NCBI GenBank assembly: GCA_009763385.1
Contig: CM019826.1
Location: 97,448,848-97,512,847 of the forward strand
Direction of reading: 5' to 3'
DNA length: 64,000 nt
Origin: Coix lacryma-jobi var. lacryma-jobi
Taxonomy: Eukaryota > Streptophyta > Magnoliopsida > Poales > Poaceae
This document shows positions 42,184 to 55,320 of this stretch, in pieces. The notes below the pieces were generated by a model. It searched no databases, was not told where the DNA came from, and saw nothing but the letters and a program-made list of their open reading frames with translations. Position 1 is the stretch's first letter. The number at the start of each line of letters is the position of its first letter. The position numbers and the translations under genes are program-made.

Positions 42184-44151
42184 TGTTGATGGTCCTTAAA
42201 CACCTGTTTTACCATCAACATGTTACCCTAAAATTCACCAAAAAAGGCATGAAATGTAGTCAAATAGGTTTCAAACTAACCGAATTCCACATGTCCATAG
42301 ATTTTGATTTGAATGCAGGATTTAGACCAAATTTGGAGCATGAACCCACCAGGGGCCGAGACCACTCAGCAGGGCCCATTTGGGCCCTAGTGGGGCGGCG
42401 CCCGCCACCCCTAGGTGGCGCCCGCCACAAGGAGAGGCCCAAACCTCCCCCCTGCCACGTCAATGATCCATGTGACCACCCCAGGGCCCAATCTTTGCCC
42501 TTGGTCACTAGGTTAGTGGCATCGGAGGGCTCAGGAGGGGAGTGGCGTGGATCATGACCAAATGATGGTTATCTGAACATGCAACCGACCTAACCACCGC
42601 CTTGGAGGAGTCCCTGGAGGCCGTAGGATAAATGACGGTGCATCCAACGGCCAGGGGGGTGGCGGCCGCCACCTAGGGCTGGAGCCCGCCACTAGGGTTT
42701 GCCCTAGGTCGGTTGGCTGCCCCCTATAAGTACCGCCCTCACTCCACAAGGCTATAAATACCCCCCTGGAGGCATCACTTCATTCGAAGCAAGACACACA
42801 AGAAGCAAGGAAGCAAGTGAGACCTAGGTTAGAAGCTCAGAGAGCTTAGGCAAATAGGTTAGCTAGTAGAGAGAGCATAGCTCTAGTGCCCTCGCTGCAG
42901 CGTGGCTCTTAGTTTAGCACAGCTCAGCCCTGACCAGTGGTATAGTAGCGTAGAGCTTGCTAAGAGAGAAGCGGGTGCGAGTCACTGGCATCGGAGGTCG
43001 GTTGATTTCCCGGCGTCTCCGGTCTCATTTGCTCTCTTATATATTAGGTACACTTATCATTATTCCAATATTAATTTAGTATTACTTTCAGTATTACTTT
43101 ATCAAGTGCCTTGAGTGTGACCTAGCTATCCTACAGTTCAATTCACTTAGCCATAGTAGTTAATCTCTAGTATGCTTAGTGTTTGATCTTTGCCAATAGG
43201 TTGCTTAGTTAGTTTAGTGTTTATCTTATTAAGTCAAGTATTTGCTCTGACGTCCGCAAGAGTGTCTCTATTCAAACCTAGGGTAGAGATAGTTAGAATA
43301 TAATTAAGCGTGCTACTTAGTTAGAGACTTACCTACAGATACGGCTGGACCGCCGGATAGTTGTGGTAGCAAGCAGATGGTGACAGCCCTGTGCGCCTTG
43401 AATTCCACCACGTAGTTGGCCCAGTTTAACAGCAAGGCTCGTTGTGCTAGCGTTCAACCTAAGTTAGTGGTAAAGGCTAGTACGCCTCGATACTTGATAA
43501 GATAGGAATAAAACTATACTTAACTTGGTTGCTTAATTGACATTTGCCTATCTTGCTTCGTAGTTATCTTGCTTCGTAGTTATCTAGGAGTAGTTAGTAG
43601 TTACTAGTTAGTTATCATTAGTTATCCTATTCCCCTTATCTATCTATCCATCCACCTTACCTTAGCCATTTCATTTCATCCTTACCTATCCACCCATATA
43701 TTCTTTCTAGCCTTTCATCTCCCTCTCTTCTCTTCTCCTCTTTCCCTTTTCTTATTCTTCGACTCTCATCCCCTCCTTGACTCGACTCATACACCACCCT
43801 AGCCTTCCTTTGGGATCAAATAAATCGACACCTAGTACTCCCAGGGAAGTGCTACTACGATAGTTTTGTGCGCTTGCAGAATCTCCTCCTAGTTGATTGC
43901 ATTCTCTCTAGCTAGCTCCTACTAGTGTCGGGATTGACAACCCCATTTGACATTAGTAGATAGTTGCTTTAGCTTCACTCCTTTAGGTATTGTGACTAGA
44001 CTTGTTACAAGCATTTCTGGTGCCGTTGTCAGGGGTAGATTCCATAGTCTACTCCTAGTCACGACGTTGGCAAGTGTCAACAAGTATTTCTGGGCCGTTA
44101 CCGGGGATAGTTTCCTAGCTCTATCTTTAGTGAAGTTAAGAACTACCAACA
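42184..44151 (+). mobile_element. Solo LTR K (Tat-like Ty3/Gypsy)
   Basis: A 1968-bp solo LTR bounded by TGTTG and CAACA and flanked by GTAGC (42179-42183 and 44152-44156). Removing it and one GTAGC restores J's LTR sequence, which fixes both ends. It has a TATA box, GGCGCCCGCCAC repeats (42393-42430) and a 37-bp terminal inverted repeat (42184-42220). Near the 3' end are two sequences resembling the TGGCGCCGTTGCCGGGG primer site of Tat/Athila-type elements (44018-44035 and 44091-44106). No coding sequence. Family assignment rests on those motifs and is tentative. Confidence 0.82.
42753..42760 (+). promoter_or_regulatory. TATA box of LTR K
   Basis: TATAAATA in the context GGCTATAAATACCCCC, conserved in the K2 copy. 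Confidence 0.6.
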
Positions 44152-47100
44152 GTAGCTGACACGTGGCATCGACAAGCAAGAGCACATGGGGATGTGCGGT
44201 GCATCGACCGAGTTGGGAGGAAGGTGATGGCGTCGTGACACTTGGCGGGAGGCCAAGAAGGAAGGCGAATGCACTGTGCCCGGCGTGGAGGCTGGACATG
44301 CTCCGGCATCGGTGTTGGAACTCGGGGTGTGCGAACCACATCCCGTCTATGGCGTGGGTTTGGTAGTTATGCCTCGAAAAACTACCCTCGACGGTTTGCA
44401 TGTTTGGGCCATAAAACTCGGGGCGGCGGGTGTGGCGGAACCGTCCTGATTATAAGAACTCAAGTACCGTCTTAGTCAAAATACAACTGACATCGACCCG
44501 TACTTGAATCCATATAACCCCGAAAGTCCGGAAATCTCGAAGGATTTCAAACATTACAACATACAGGATCGCATCGTTCAAGTATTGCATTTGTAAGGAG
44601 ACATTACAGATAAACGAAACCGAATTTTAAAGATCAGAGTGCGAAATTTAAACATAGTTATTCCAAAACGGAGTCTTAAAGTGCGGAAGCTTAAATCAGT
44701 TTTGAAACACGACCACCATACATGTGGTCCGAATAAAACATTGTTTGATAACTTAACCCAAAACAACTCACTCCTCCTTTTTCAGATAGTGTGCCACTAG
44801 AAGTCTCAGTCCGGCAAAAGAGAAGGGGAAGCTTCTTGACGACCCGGCCCTGGGCCTACTCCTCATCACCCTCCACCGGGTAGAGGCAGTGCTTACAATA
44901 GCCATAACACACCTGGCCATCTGCAACAAACGGGATAAACCCGGAGTACGGGAATGTACTCAGCTAGACTTATCCGTCCAACTGAAAATAAAAGACACCA
45001 AGGGTATGCAAGGCTTTTTGGTGGAGCTGGGATCATTTAGTTGCGAAAAGCTCAAATTGAGGGAAGAAATATTTAATGGTATCAATGATTAGCCAGGTTT
45101 TAGACCTACCTCTTTATCTAGGTTTTGCACCTGATCTATTCACACACTTGAGTCTAGCAACAAAATAATATAACCATATCCAGTTGACTTATCCATATTT
45201 TAGTTGAACCTTTAAACATCACATGGAGTTGTATCGTGGTGAAGCTCGCCATAGTTTCCCACTAACCGGGGGAGACGGCGACTCGAATCGAATTCCAAAC
45301 CAGCTGGTGAAAGACCTTTAATACCAACCCACACTTTCCTTGTCGGGTCATGCATTGGGTAACCGCTCGATGCTTGTTCGTGGTGGTAATCGTCGCGGCT
45401 CACAGCACGGACCACCCAATTGGAACTATACGATGGTCATTCCGCGGCAGATCGTGTTTCCATACTAGAGGGTGCGACACGGGCTGAGACCGGCACGAAC
45501 AGCTTCAAACCGGCTTTGGGGTCGATGATTACGGCATCGACATATCCCTAAATAAAAGAGCGCGTTCAAAAATGAACGAGGGCCAACATCGATACAAACC
45601 TACACGATCCAACGGACAGACTGCCCCAAGTTTCCAAACTTGTGCTTTGCCTTCCAGTTGACCGTATTTCATTACTACTCAGGTTCTTTTCCACGATAGC
45701 AAATATAGCCAACCGTGATCCAGTAAACACCCACCAGGGGTATTACACGAACATCCTTAATTACTACTTTTATCAAGCAGACTAAACAATTCTACAGTGT
45801 GAAAATAGCAGGGTAACAAGGCTGGTATAACAATAATTCAAGGAAGGACAATGCAGCAATTAGGAATCAATCAACTCCTATACCTAATGCATCACAATAT
45901 AAAAGTACTCAACTGAATTAATTGTAAATAGTAGGAGGCTTAGAATGCTCCGGGGCTTGCCTTGAGAGAAGACCGAGGCCTCGTGAGCGGGGAACTTGGA
46001 CAAGTTAGTTTCCTGTGCGGGGTCGACCTCCTCGGTGCAGGGCAGTTCCGGAATCTCCTGCTCGACGCTTGCTTCCTCCTCCGGGTCGGGCTCCTGAACT
46101 GTCGATCCTATTGCATGCGGTGAATTAAATCATTAATACGGGGTGTGAGATATGGTGGTATGAATGTAAACATTTTCTTGCAAACCAACAAAGCCAACTT
46201 GTTGAACCACTTTTGACATTGAGGAAAACTACTTAATTACCACATAAAACAAAGCCATTATTTCCACTATTTCCTATTTATTAAATCGAAGAAACTCAAG
46301 TTTGAACTGAAAGTATATTTTTCTGAACTCAGAAAAATCCACAAAAATTCCAGAAGGTAACTAACACTAACTGGACTTCACTGCCCAAATTCCAGCAAGA
46401 GATAAAATACAGAACAGCAGGTACAAAAAGATGAAATAAACTGCTCAACAGATGCTTTGAACTAACTTTTCACACAAAAAGTGTCAAACAGCAGGTTTCA
46501 TATTTTTCCTAGCTTCTCATAACTACTCTAGTGCAGAAAAGTCACTGCTCTAGCATGAACATATCAACCTACACAAAATTAACAAATTTATTCCAAAATA
46601 AACTATTTGAACTACAACCCTACTGGAAAAGAGGGACAAACTCATTTTTATATTTTTCCACGATTCTACTCCACATTTCATATTTATCAAGAAAGTTCCA
46701 TGAATAGAAACAATATATTATTCTCTGCATGAATTTCCTAAGAAAAACATAGAAAAGCACATTTATACAGCAACTTCATATTTTTCCATATAACAACCTA
46801 TGTTTAACATTTTTCCTAACTGGAACATCACATACAGAGACTGCACAATTTTTCCCATATTTTACTTTTACATATAAAACACCTTAACACTTATTTCAAG
46901 AAAACAGCCAAAAAGAACTTTAAACCCTAACAGATACTTTTTCTACAGAAACAGTGCCTCATACATTTTTCACAGGTACTTAACATGATAAGGAACCTAC
47001 ACAAATTTTACCATGAATTAACTCGACCAGAAAACATACAGATCCATTTATCTCAACAAAAGCACATAAACTGAATTAAATAAAAATAGTAATATAAACT

Positions 47101-50100
47101 TTCACCAAAAATACTTTCATATTTTTCTATGATAGATCTACTCATGAGCAAGCTACCAAAACTAAAAGCATCTCATTTGGACTTCTAAATCGTGCTACAC
47201 AAAAATAATAATTTTTTCTGGGAGATAAATAAAAAAAAGGAAAAACATTTGAAAACTCCGGCCCATACTGCGCAGACGCGGTCCATGGACCATGGGTGGC
47301 TGATGCGTGGGTCCGCGTGGTCAACGGGGCCCAGCAGTCAGTGAGAGAAAGCAGGGGAGGGGGATTGGCCGTGCGATTCTCACCGGCGGTGCGACCGGGC
47401 TCAACGTGTTCCCCTTGACGAGGCGGACCGAGTGGTGGTGATGGTTTGGCCAGTGCACGGCCATAGCTCGCCGGCGGCGAGCAATGGCGGATGAGTGTGG
47501 CGGTGGTGCTCGGCTAGGCCATCTCCGGCGGTCGCCGGCCAAATTGGCGTGTGTGTTGTGCTTTGCGAACCCTAGGGAGCTAAGTGAGAGGGTTGGCTAG
47601 GCTCGGATGGCTCCAGAGGAGCTTGGCCGCGTGAGAGGGACGCGGCGGCGCCCATGGCGCTCGGCCGGGTGAGAGAGAGAGGGGGAGAGCGGTAGCGACC
47701 TAGAAGAAGGGTGTTCTCACCCTGCCTTCGCTCGGTGAGGTTCGCTGACGAAGGATGGGGACGGTGGAGCTCGGGTCGGGGAAGAACGACGACGCGGGCT
47801 CCGCGGTGGCGAACGGGGACCGAAGGGGACACTTCATCCTCCGGCGGCGATGGGGCTTGGTCGGGGAAGATGGCGCGCGCACGGCGTGTGCACGGTTAAG
47901 GCGGAGTGGCTGGCGAGAGGAATCGGACGGTGGTGGATGGGTGTGGTCGGAACGGTGGGGTGTCCTCGCGGTGTCGAACGGCGGTGGGCATGAGCGTTCG
48001 CGCTCGCGTTCGTTCGCGGAGAGGAAGAATGTGACGGAACGACCCTAATCCCATGGCCCACGTGTCCCTGTCAACTTCTGACAGCCGAACCCATGTTCCA
48101 TGTGATTAAGACCTGTTCGCCACCGGGCTACATCAGTGCCCAATGTCCGCAGGATCATCTCACAATTTGGTTACAGCATTTCATACTTTTATAAATAACA
48201 TCGGAATAAAGAGCGGAAGACTTAAATAACATTAGTTTTACAAACCGAGGTTTCAAATGAGGTAAGGAGTACGATTATTACAAACCATTGTTCGGGAAAT
48301 TCAAAGTAGACAACGTAGCGGAAGCAATAACATAAAGATACATGTAACACCCAGCCCGAGGGTGCACATTTACTCATCGGCCTCATCGGCCTCTTCCTGG
48401 ACGAAGGTCACGCAACAGGGTGCGAGACACATCGGGGTCTCAGGCATACCTGCAACATGGGTAACAAACCCTGAGTACGGGGTACTCAACAAGACTTACC
48501 CGACTAAAGAAAAAGGGAGAAGACTCAGGAATGAAGGCTTAGGGTAGTCAAGGTAAGGCTTAAGCAAGATCAAGTATTTTGCAGAAAAGCATTTTTGTAA
48601 ACCTTATTTTATTTTTGAAAGATTCGGTATTCCTCAAATCTTCATCGTTCATGATTCATTTTACATTTCAAAACATTCCTAGTTGAGAACCACTCTCCGT
48701 TGACAGTCAGTGGACCAAGTCTCCATAACCGAGGAGCAACGTTAATCCGGATAAATAATACTCAGCTGAGGATCCCTATCCACACTGCATATGTAGCACC
48801 CAAGCTTGCATATGCCAACTCGTCTACCACGATTCCTCCAAGATTGGGCCCGGTCCTACGCCACCCGGAAGTACAGTACACCACTCCAATCCGGGACTTT
48901 AACCCACGTGGGTACATGCTACTTCCGCCATCTCTCCACTCCCAGTGCGCGGTTGTCGGTCCAATAAAGGATTCCTCGGAGCCAGAGCTTTCCGTAGTAT
49001 GTGAATAGTTACAAGTCTTGACCAGCAGGCCCCCATACGGATGGTCCCTAATTTTCCAGCCAGAACTATACCTTGGTTATATCTCACCCAAGCGTAATAG
49101 TCCTGTCAGTTTTTCAACCCTGTCCCGGTCGGTGTCAACTGTTGAGTCCCGGACTACAACATGACGGCACCGTACGCTCGGACAACCTCTCCACGCTATT
49201 GACTAGGTACGGATCAGGTAACTAGCCAGTAGACGGGAGTAAAGCCAAATTCCCATAAACATTCTTAAAGTGATCACACTTTTGAAATTGGCATTTTTAT
49301 TGCAAATCTATTGAATAGCATTGCTAAGCATTTTGCAAATAGTTTTGAAACAAGGGTATGTGTATCTTTTGGTGGGGGTAGATTATGCAAGTAATAGGTC
49401 ATCACACAACTCCTATTACCTAATGCAATAGTTTAACTCAAAAGCATTTAAGGAAATCATTTTATAAATTCAAGGAAAGGGTTAAATGCACCGGGGCTTG
49501 CCTTGGATGGCAAAAAGAGCAGACTCGGGGTAGGTATAGGTGTCGGAGCTCGGGGTCGCCTCGGGAGTTGGTTCGTCAACAGCGGCCTCGACTCTGGTAC
49601 CTTCTTCGTCAACTATACGGATGCAAAGATGAATGCTCATGAGAATGATGATATGGACTTATGGTGCAAGACAATTCCACTGAATCTAGATTACTCTTAG
49701 GCAAGGCATAATCGAAATCTAGGTTGAGCATAAAAGGTAACCATTTCTTTCTTAAGCATTATTGATGTTAGGCCTTATTATAATTATCCTAAGTATTAAC
49801 CAAACATATCATCACAAACATCATAGACCAAAGGGTAGGGGTCTATGAACATCAATCAATCCAAAGATCACATCATTAAACACTTATTACCAACCCTAAT
49901 CCATCTTTTCTATTTTTCTTATTTTATTTAAAAGGTCATTTTATGAAGTTGCTCCAAAAATTACCAAATTAATCACATAAGTTCATTATGGCATAAACAG
50001 ATGGCAAAACAAATTTCATAATTTTTGGAGGTCATTAAGGTGCTTAATTAAATCTAGACATTTAATTAACAAAAGGCACTATTCAACTATTTAAATAAAA

Positions 50101-50756
50101 GCTCAAAAATCAACTTGTTCCAAAAGACTTCAAAATTTTACCAGAGACTCAGAAAGGCATAACTAGCACATAAAAATTTATCTCCAGATTTTTGGAGTTA
50201 TAGATCACTCCCCAAAAATACCAAAACCTCCATTTTTCAATTAAAAGGGGAATTTTACATTTTTAAATCTTTGCACAAAACTCAAGTTTCATATTTTTAT
50301 AAAATACTCCAGAACATAAAGAGTCTACCACAAAAATTTCAGAATTTTTGGGTGCACACAGAAAATCATACAAAAAAGAGAAAACAGAACACTATTCACA
50401 TCTCTCAGAAAAAGAGAAGAGCACTGTGCTCCTTCTAGGCCGGGCTCGGCGAATCGCGGGGGCTCGGGCGAATCGCGCGGGGCTCGGTCGAGACGGGCTC
50501 GGTCGAGACGGGCTCGGTTGAGACGGAAGCGACAGCTTCGTCCGAGGCCTGGCCCGGAGGCTCGGGCGAGACGGAGAAGTAAGCCTCCGTCCGAGGCCTG
50601 ACTCGGGCGAAGCGGAGAGCATGCGCTCGCCGAGGCTTGGGCTCGGGCGAGACGGAAAAACAAGCCTCCGTCCGAGGCGTGACTTGGAGGCTCGGGCGAA
50701 ACGGAGTGGAAGCAGAGGCCGGAGGCTTCGGATGCTTACCACGGGTCGGAGGCAGG

Positions 50757-50824
50757 GCTCGAGGGTGAGGCTCGACACGCGCTCGAGGGTGAGGCTCGAC
50801 ACGCGCTCGAGGGTGAGGCTCGAG
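50757..50824. repeat. 24-bp tandem repeat in LTR M
   Basis: Nearly three units of GCTCGAGGGTGAGGCTCGAC plus ACGC. The deletion junction of M at 55320/55321 falls in the equivalent units of the other LTR. Confidence 0.88.
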
Positions 50825-51177
50825 GAAGAGACGACCGCGGCGGCGCTCCGGCGATCCGGCGATCCTGCTCAACACACGAGACCGCAAGGGCCGGGTTAGA
50901 GTCGCACGGAACCGAGGAAGCTGACACAGGGGTCGGGAGAAGGTATCCGTGACCGGAGGGGAAGTATTTGACGAACCCGAGATCACCGGGGTTCCGTCGG
51001 AGTTTGGGAAGATGGGGTTACGCCGGGCGATTGGAGGCGGGGAAGGTGAAATTGGGGGGTGGGAAAGCTTCACGAGCTCAAGGCGGAGCTTTCGGGCTAG
51101 GTGGTTGAGCGGCGGGAGCTCCGGAGAGGTCTGGCCACGGTGGCGGAGGTGAGTGCGGAGGTCGGAGCTCCGGCGGG

Positions 51178-51185
51178 CTTATATA
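51178..51185 (-). promoter_or_regulatory. TATA box of LTR M (3' LTR)
   Basis: The minus strand reads TATATAAG in the context GCGGCTATATAAGCCCGCC, about 1140 bp into the LTR at the start of the GC-rich part. It is repeated in the 5' LTR remnant. Confidence 0.6.
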
Positions 51186-52325
51186 GCCGCGGCCAGGGGC
51201 CGGTAGAGAGCTCGAGGTGGGGTGGATAAGCTCGGCGGACGCGTGCGCTCTCGATTGCGCGCAGGCGGTGGACGGGCGTGCGGCCGGGGCTCGGGCGCAG
51301 ACAGCGCCGGCCATGGCCACGCGGCGGCGGCGAGCAGGAGCAGTAGGGGACGGGAGCGGGGGTCAACTGTGCGCGTGCGGGTGCGAAAAGATGGGGGCGA
51401 CAACGGCGGCAGGTTGGTGGCGCGTGGGGAGCCGCCAGACGCGCTGCAGGCGCAGCGCCGGCGCCATGGCCGGGGCCCCCTCTGCACTGCGCCGGCTAGA
51501 GGTAGGGGACGAACAGTGCTAGGCCTAGGTTTTGACTTTTGCTGGTTTCTGTATTTTGCAAATTACTTCCAAAACTTGAACTGGGCAACAAAAACTCAAA
51601 ATACCAAAGTTGCTCAGAAAAATGAGATCTACAACTTTGTCAATATGAACATTTTCAAATTCCAAATAGTTTCTGAACCATATACAAAAACAGAAAAGGG
51701 GACACTTTTCAAATTTGATTCAAATCAAAATTACTTTGGATTTCAAACTGAAACTTGAAAATCCTTATATATGAAAGTTGTTCCATTTGTCAAAACCTAC
51801 AACTTTGCTAATATACACTTTTTCTGAAACTCAATAGTTTTTGAATAAATTTTTAAAACTGAAAAGGGGACAAAAACTGGAATTTGAATGAATTTGAAAT
51901 TACTTCAAATTTTATATAGAAACATGGAAATCTGTAAATACCAAAGTTGTTCCTCTAGGTCAGATTCACAACTTTGCTTTTTGAACCAACTCAAAATTTT
52001 GAATTATGAAAAAGTTATCAGAAAGGGAATAAATCCAGGATTTGGGAATTTAGGGTTTTGCAAAAGGACAATCAAATCAAATCTGATTTTAGAACTTTGA
52101 TCAATGCAACAAACATCAGGGCATCAAATTCAAACAAGAACTACATAGAACTAGGCACAGAGGTGAAATTACCATTTTGCCCTTAGAGGAAGAATTGGGC
52201 TTTTTGGGTTTTTGAAAAGGGACTAAAGCATAGAAATTAAGCAATCCAAATGCATCACAAAATGATTAATGCTTAAGATGATGACATGTCAAGTTAATTA
52301 CATTAGTAACACCAGGGGTGTTACA

Positions 52326-52340
52326 GCCCTCCCTCCTAAA
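52326..52340 (-). other. Polypurine tract of chromovirus M
   Basis: The minus strand reads TAGGAGGGAGGGC beside the LTR, preceded by GAGATTTCTTT as in F. Confidence 0.8.
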
Positions 52341-52396
52341 AGAAATCTCGCCCCGAGATTCCGCGTCGTTTAAAGAACAAAAGAGGAAACTCACAC

Positions 52397-55320
52397 TTAT
52401 AGAGATTCGAGAAAGTCCGGATAGTTCTTTGCTAAGAAATCTTCAGATTCCCAAGTGGCTTCTTCTTCAGAGTGCTGGTTCCACTGGATCTTATACCATC
52501 TTGTGGTGGTTCTTCGGGTAACACGATCCTTGTGATCCAACACACGGACAGGATATTCCGAGTATGACAGATCTGGTTCTAGCTCAACGCCTTCAACTTC
52601 AACCATATGTTCAGGTACTCGGAGACACTTCTTGAGTTGGGAGACATGAAACACATTATGAACTGCTGAAAGATGATCGGGCAAACTTAGCTTGTAAGCG
52701 ACCTTGCCACAACGATCCAGAATCTCAAACGGACCAATGTAGCGGGGTGCTAGCTTTCCTTTGACTCCAAAACGAGTGACTCCTTTGGTGGGTGAGACCT
52801 TCAGGTACACATAATCCCCGATCTCGAACTGCAGAGGTCGACGTCTCTTGTCAGCATAACTTTTCTGTCGAGACTGTGCAATCTTCATGTTCTCTTGTAT
52901 TTGCTTGACTTTCTCTTCCATATCTTTTACTAGATCAACTCCAAAGAATTCCCTTTCTCCGGGTTCAGACCACTGAGAGGTGTACGACAACGGCGGCCGT
53001 ACAGTGCTTCAAAGGGTGCCATTTTGATGCTTTCTTGATAACTGTTGTTGTAGGAGAATTTTGCCAAGGGCAAACACTGATCCCAAGTATCTGCGAAGGT
53101 AAGCACACAGGTTCTCAACATATCTTCTAACACTTGGTTGACTCTCTCAGTCTGTCCATCAGTCTGCGGATGATAAGCCGTGCTATACAATAGCTTGGTT
53201 CCAAGTGAGGCATGGAACGCTTTCCAGAACTTAGCGACAAACTGAGTACCACGATCTGAGATGATGGTCTTGGGTATGCCATGGAGTTTTACTATGTTGT
53301 TCTTGTACAAGGTGGCATAAGTTGGGGCGGTATAACTTGTTTTGACCGGTAGGAAGTGAGCTTGCTTCGTGAGACGGTCCACTATCACCCAAATGGAATC
53401 GAATCCCTTTTGAGTCTTGGGTAACCCATTGATAAAATCCATACTGATATCCTCCCATTTCCAACCAGGTACTGACAAAGGTTGCAGCTCTCCTCCGGAC
53501 TTCATATGCACAGCTTTGACTTTCTGGCAGGTATCGCACTGAGCGACATATCGGGCGATCTCAATCTTCATCTTTGTCCACCAGAATTGCTGCTTCAAGT
53601 CTTGGTACATCTTGTTGCTGCCAGGATGGATGGCAAATCTGGTTGAGTGTGCTTCATCAAGGATTATCTGTCTCAGCTCAGGTACCTTGGGAACTACCAG
53701 ACGGTTCTTGAACCATACCACTCCTTCATCTTCAATCCTGAAACAGTCGGCTTTTCCAGCTCGAACCTTTTCGCTGATGTGCTTGATTCCGGGGTTATCT
53801 TTCTGTGTAGCTATGATCTGTTCTCTGATAGAGGTTTCTACTCTGACATTGCCTAGACTTCCTTGTGGAACCATTTCAATACCCAGCTTCTCTAGTTCAT
53901 AGCATAGGGAAGATTCATAGGATTTCATAACCAGGCAGTTACAGTATGACTTGCGACTGAGTGCATCGGCGACCACATTCGCCTTACCCGGATGGTAATG
54001 CACTTCGATATCATAGTCCTTGATTAACTCAAGCCATCTTCGCTGCCTCATGTTCAGCTCTTCTTGGGTGAAGATATACTTCAGGCTCTTGTGATCTGTG
54101 TACACATTGCAGGTACTGCCCAACAGATAATGACGCCATATCTTCAAGGCATGAACCACTGCTGCTAACTCAAGATCATGAGTTGGATAATTTTCCTCAT
54201 GTCGCTTAAGCTGCCGCGAGGCATAAGCGATCACTCTTCCTTCTTGCATCAACACGCAACCCAAACCAGTACCAGATGCATCACAGTAGACATCAAAGGG
54301 CTTTTCGACGTTCGGCTGAGCTAGCACTGGTGACGTGGTTAACAACTTCTTCAAAGTCTGAAAAGCTTGTTCACAAGCTGGTGACCAAAAGAACTTCACA
54401 GAATTCTTCAGCAACTCGGTGATAGGCTTGGCAATTCTGGAGAAATCTAGGATGAATCGACGATAATATCCAGCCATTCCCATAAAACTGCGGACCTTGT
54501 GAACAGAGGTAGGTGGCTTCCAATCCAGGATATCTGACACTTTTCCGGGGTCGACTGACACACCTTCTGCGGATAGGACATGGCCAAGAAACTGTATCTG
54601 ATCCAACCAGAATTCACACTTACTGAACTTAGCATAGAGCTGATGGTCTCTGAGACGGGATAAAATGATACGAAGATGTTCAGCATGATCTTCAGGGGTT
54701 TTTGAGTAGACAAGGATGTCGTCAATGAACACGACCACGAATTTATCAAGCTCTGGCATGAACACAGAGTTCATGAGGTACATGAAATGAGCAGGGGCAT
54801 TGGTCAAACCGAAGGACATGACCAAGTACTCATATAGGCTGTATCTGGTGGTGAAAGCTGTTTTAGGAATATCTTTAGGACGGATTTTTATTTGGTGGTA
54901 ACCAGATCTGAGGTCAATCTTAGAGAATACTTTGGCTCCAGCTAACTGGTCAAAGAGAAGATCAATCCGAGGCAAGGGATATTTGTTTTTGATGGTGACC
55001 TCATTGAGTGGGCGATAATCAATGCACATTCTGAGAGTCTTGTCTTTCTTCTTTACAAAGATTGCAGGACAGCCCCAAGGAGACGAGCTTGGGCGAATGA
55101 AACCCTTGTCCAACAAATCTTGTAATTGGATTTTTAGTTCTGCCAACTCTCTGGGGGGCATTCGATAAGCTCTGCGGGATATAGGAGCAGTCCCGGGCTT
55201 TAGCTCTATGGCAAACTCAACGTCACGGTCAGGAGGTAGACCCGGTAAATCCTCAGGAAAAACATCAGGGAATTCACAAACTACAGGGATGTCTCGAATC
55301 CCTTGATCATAGGTAGAATA
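52397..55320 (-). pseudogene. Chromovirus M pol: RT, RNase H, integrase, chromodomain
   Basis: Two frames. 55320-52930 encodes the stretch from the DIPVVCEFPDVF segment before RT through FIDD (RT), CDASGTG and YTDHKS (RNase H), HHCC zinc domain, and MDFI/SDRG/TERVNQ (integrase DDE) to GRRCRTP. A frameshift near 52980 moves the rest to 52990-52397: KSYADKRRRPL, KLAPRYIGPF, HNVFHVSQLKK and a chromodomain with ATWE. Closest to F in this window. No gag or protease remains, so it cannot be autonomous. Confidence 0.9.

Larger units (their letters stand above)
41925..44430 (+). mobile_element. Copia LTR J, interrupted by solo LTR K
   Basis: J's LTR starts TGCGAACACAAGG at 41925 and is diverged from B. 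It is split at 42183/44152 by K and cut at 44430 by chromovirus L. The second piece still shows one hairpin unit (about 44385-44420). It is the oldest layer seen, as it hosts C, K and L. Confidence 0.75.
48030..52325 (-). repeat. 3' LTR of chromovirus M
   Basis: 4296 bp; minus-strand start TGTAACACCCCTGG at 52325 and end CGTTCCGTCACA at 48030. The AT-rich head (51530-52325) carries three AAAGTTG...CAACTTTG dyads. A GC-rich part (50430-51530) follows. 48100-50400 is featureless LTR text. Confidence 0.93.

Noticed and set aside
44500..45500. Possible small gene with ORFs at 44889-45092 and 45212-45415
   Set aside because: The sequence resembles the 3' part of the F-type LTR in reverse, including the GTACTC-rich block. 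The ORFs are short and lack any domain.
47321..48061. Long ORFs in GC-rich sequence, both strands
   Set aside because: They lie inside LTR L. High GC depletes stop codons; no domain is recognisable and the two strands are equally open.
50325..51758. Arg/Pro/Ser-rich ORFs up to about 212 codons
   Set aside because: They lie in the GC-rich part of LTR M and are repeated at 55307-56093 in the LTR remnant. Their composition is that of tandem CGAGACGG repeats.
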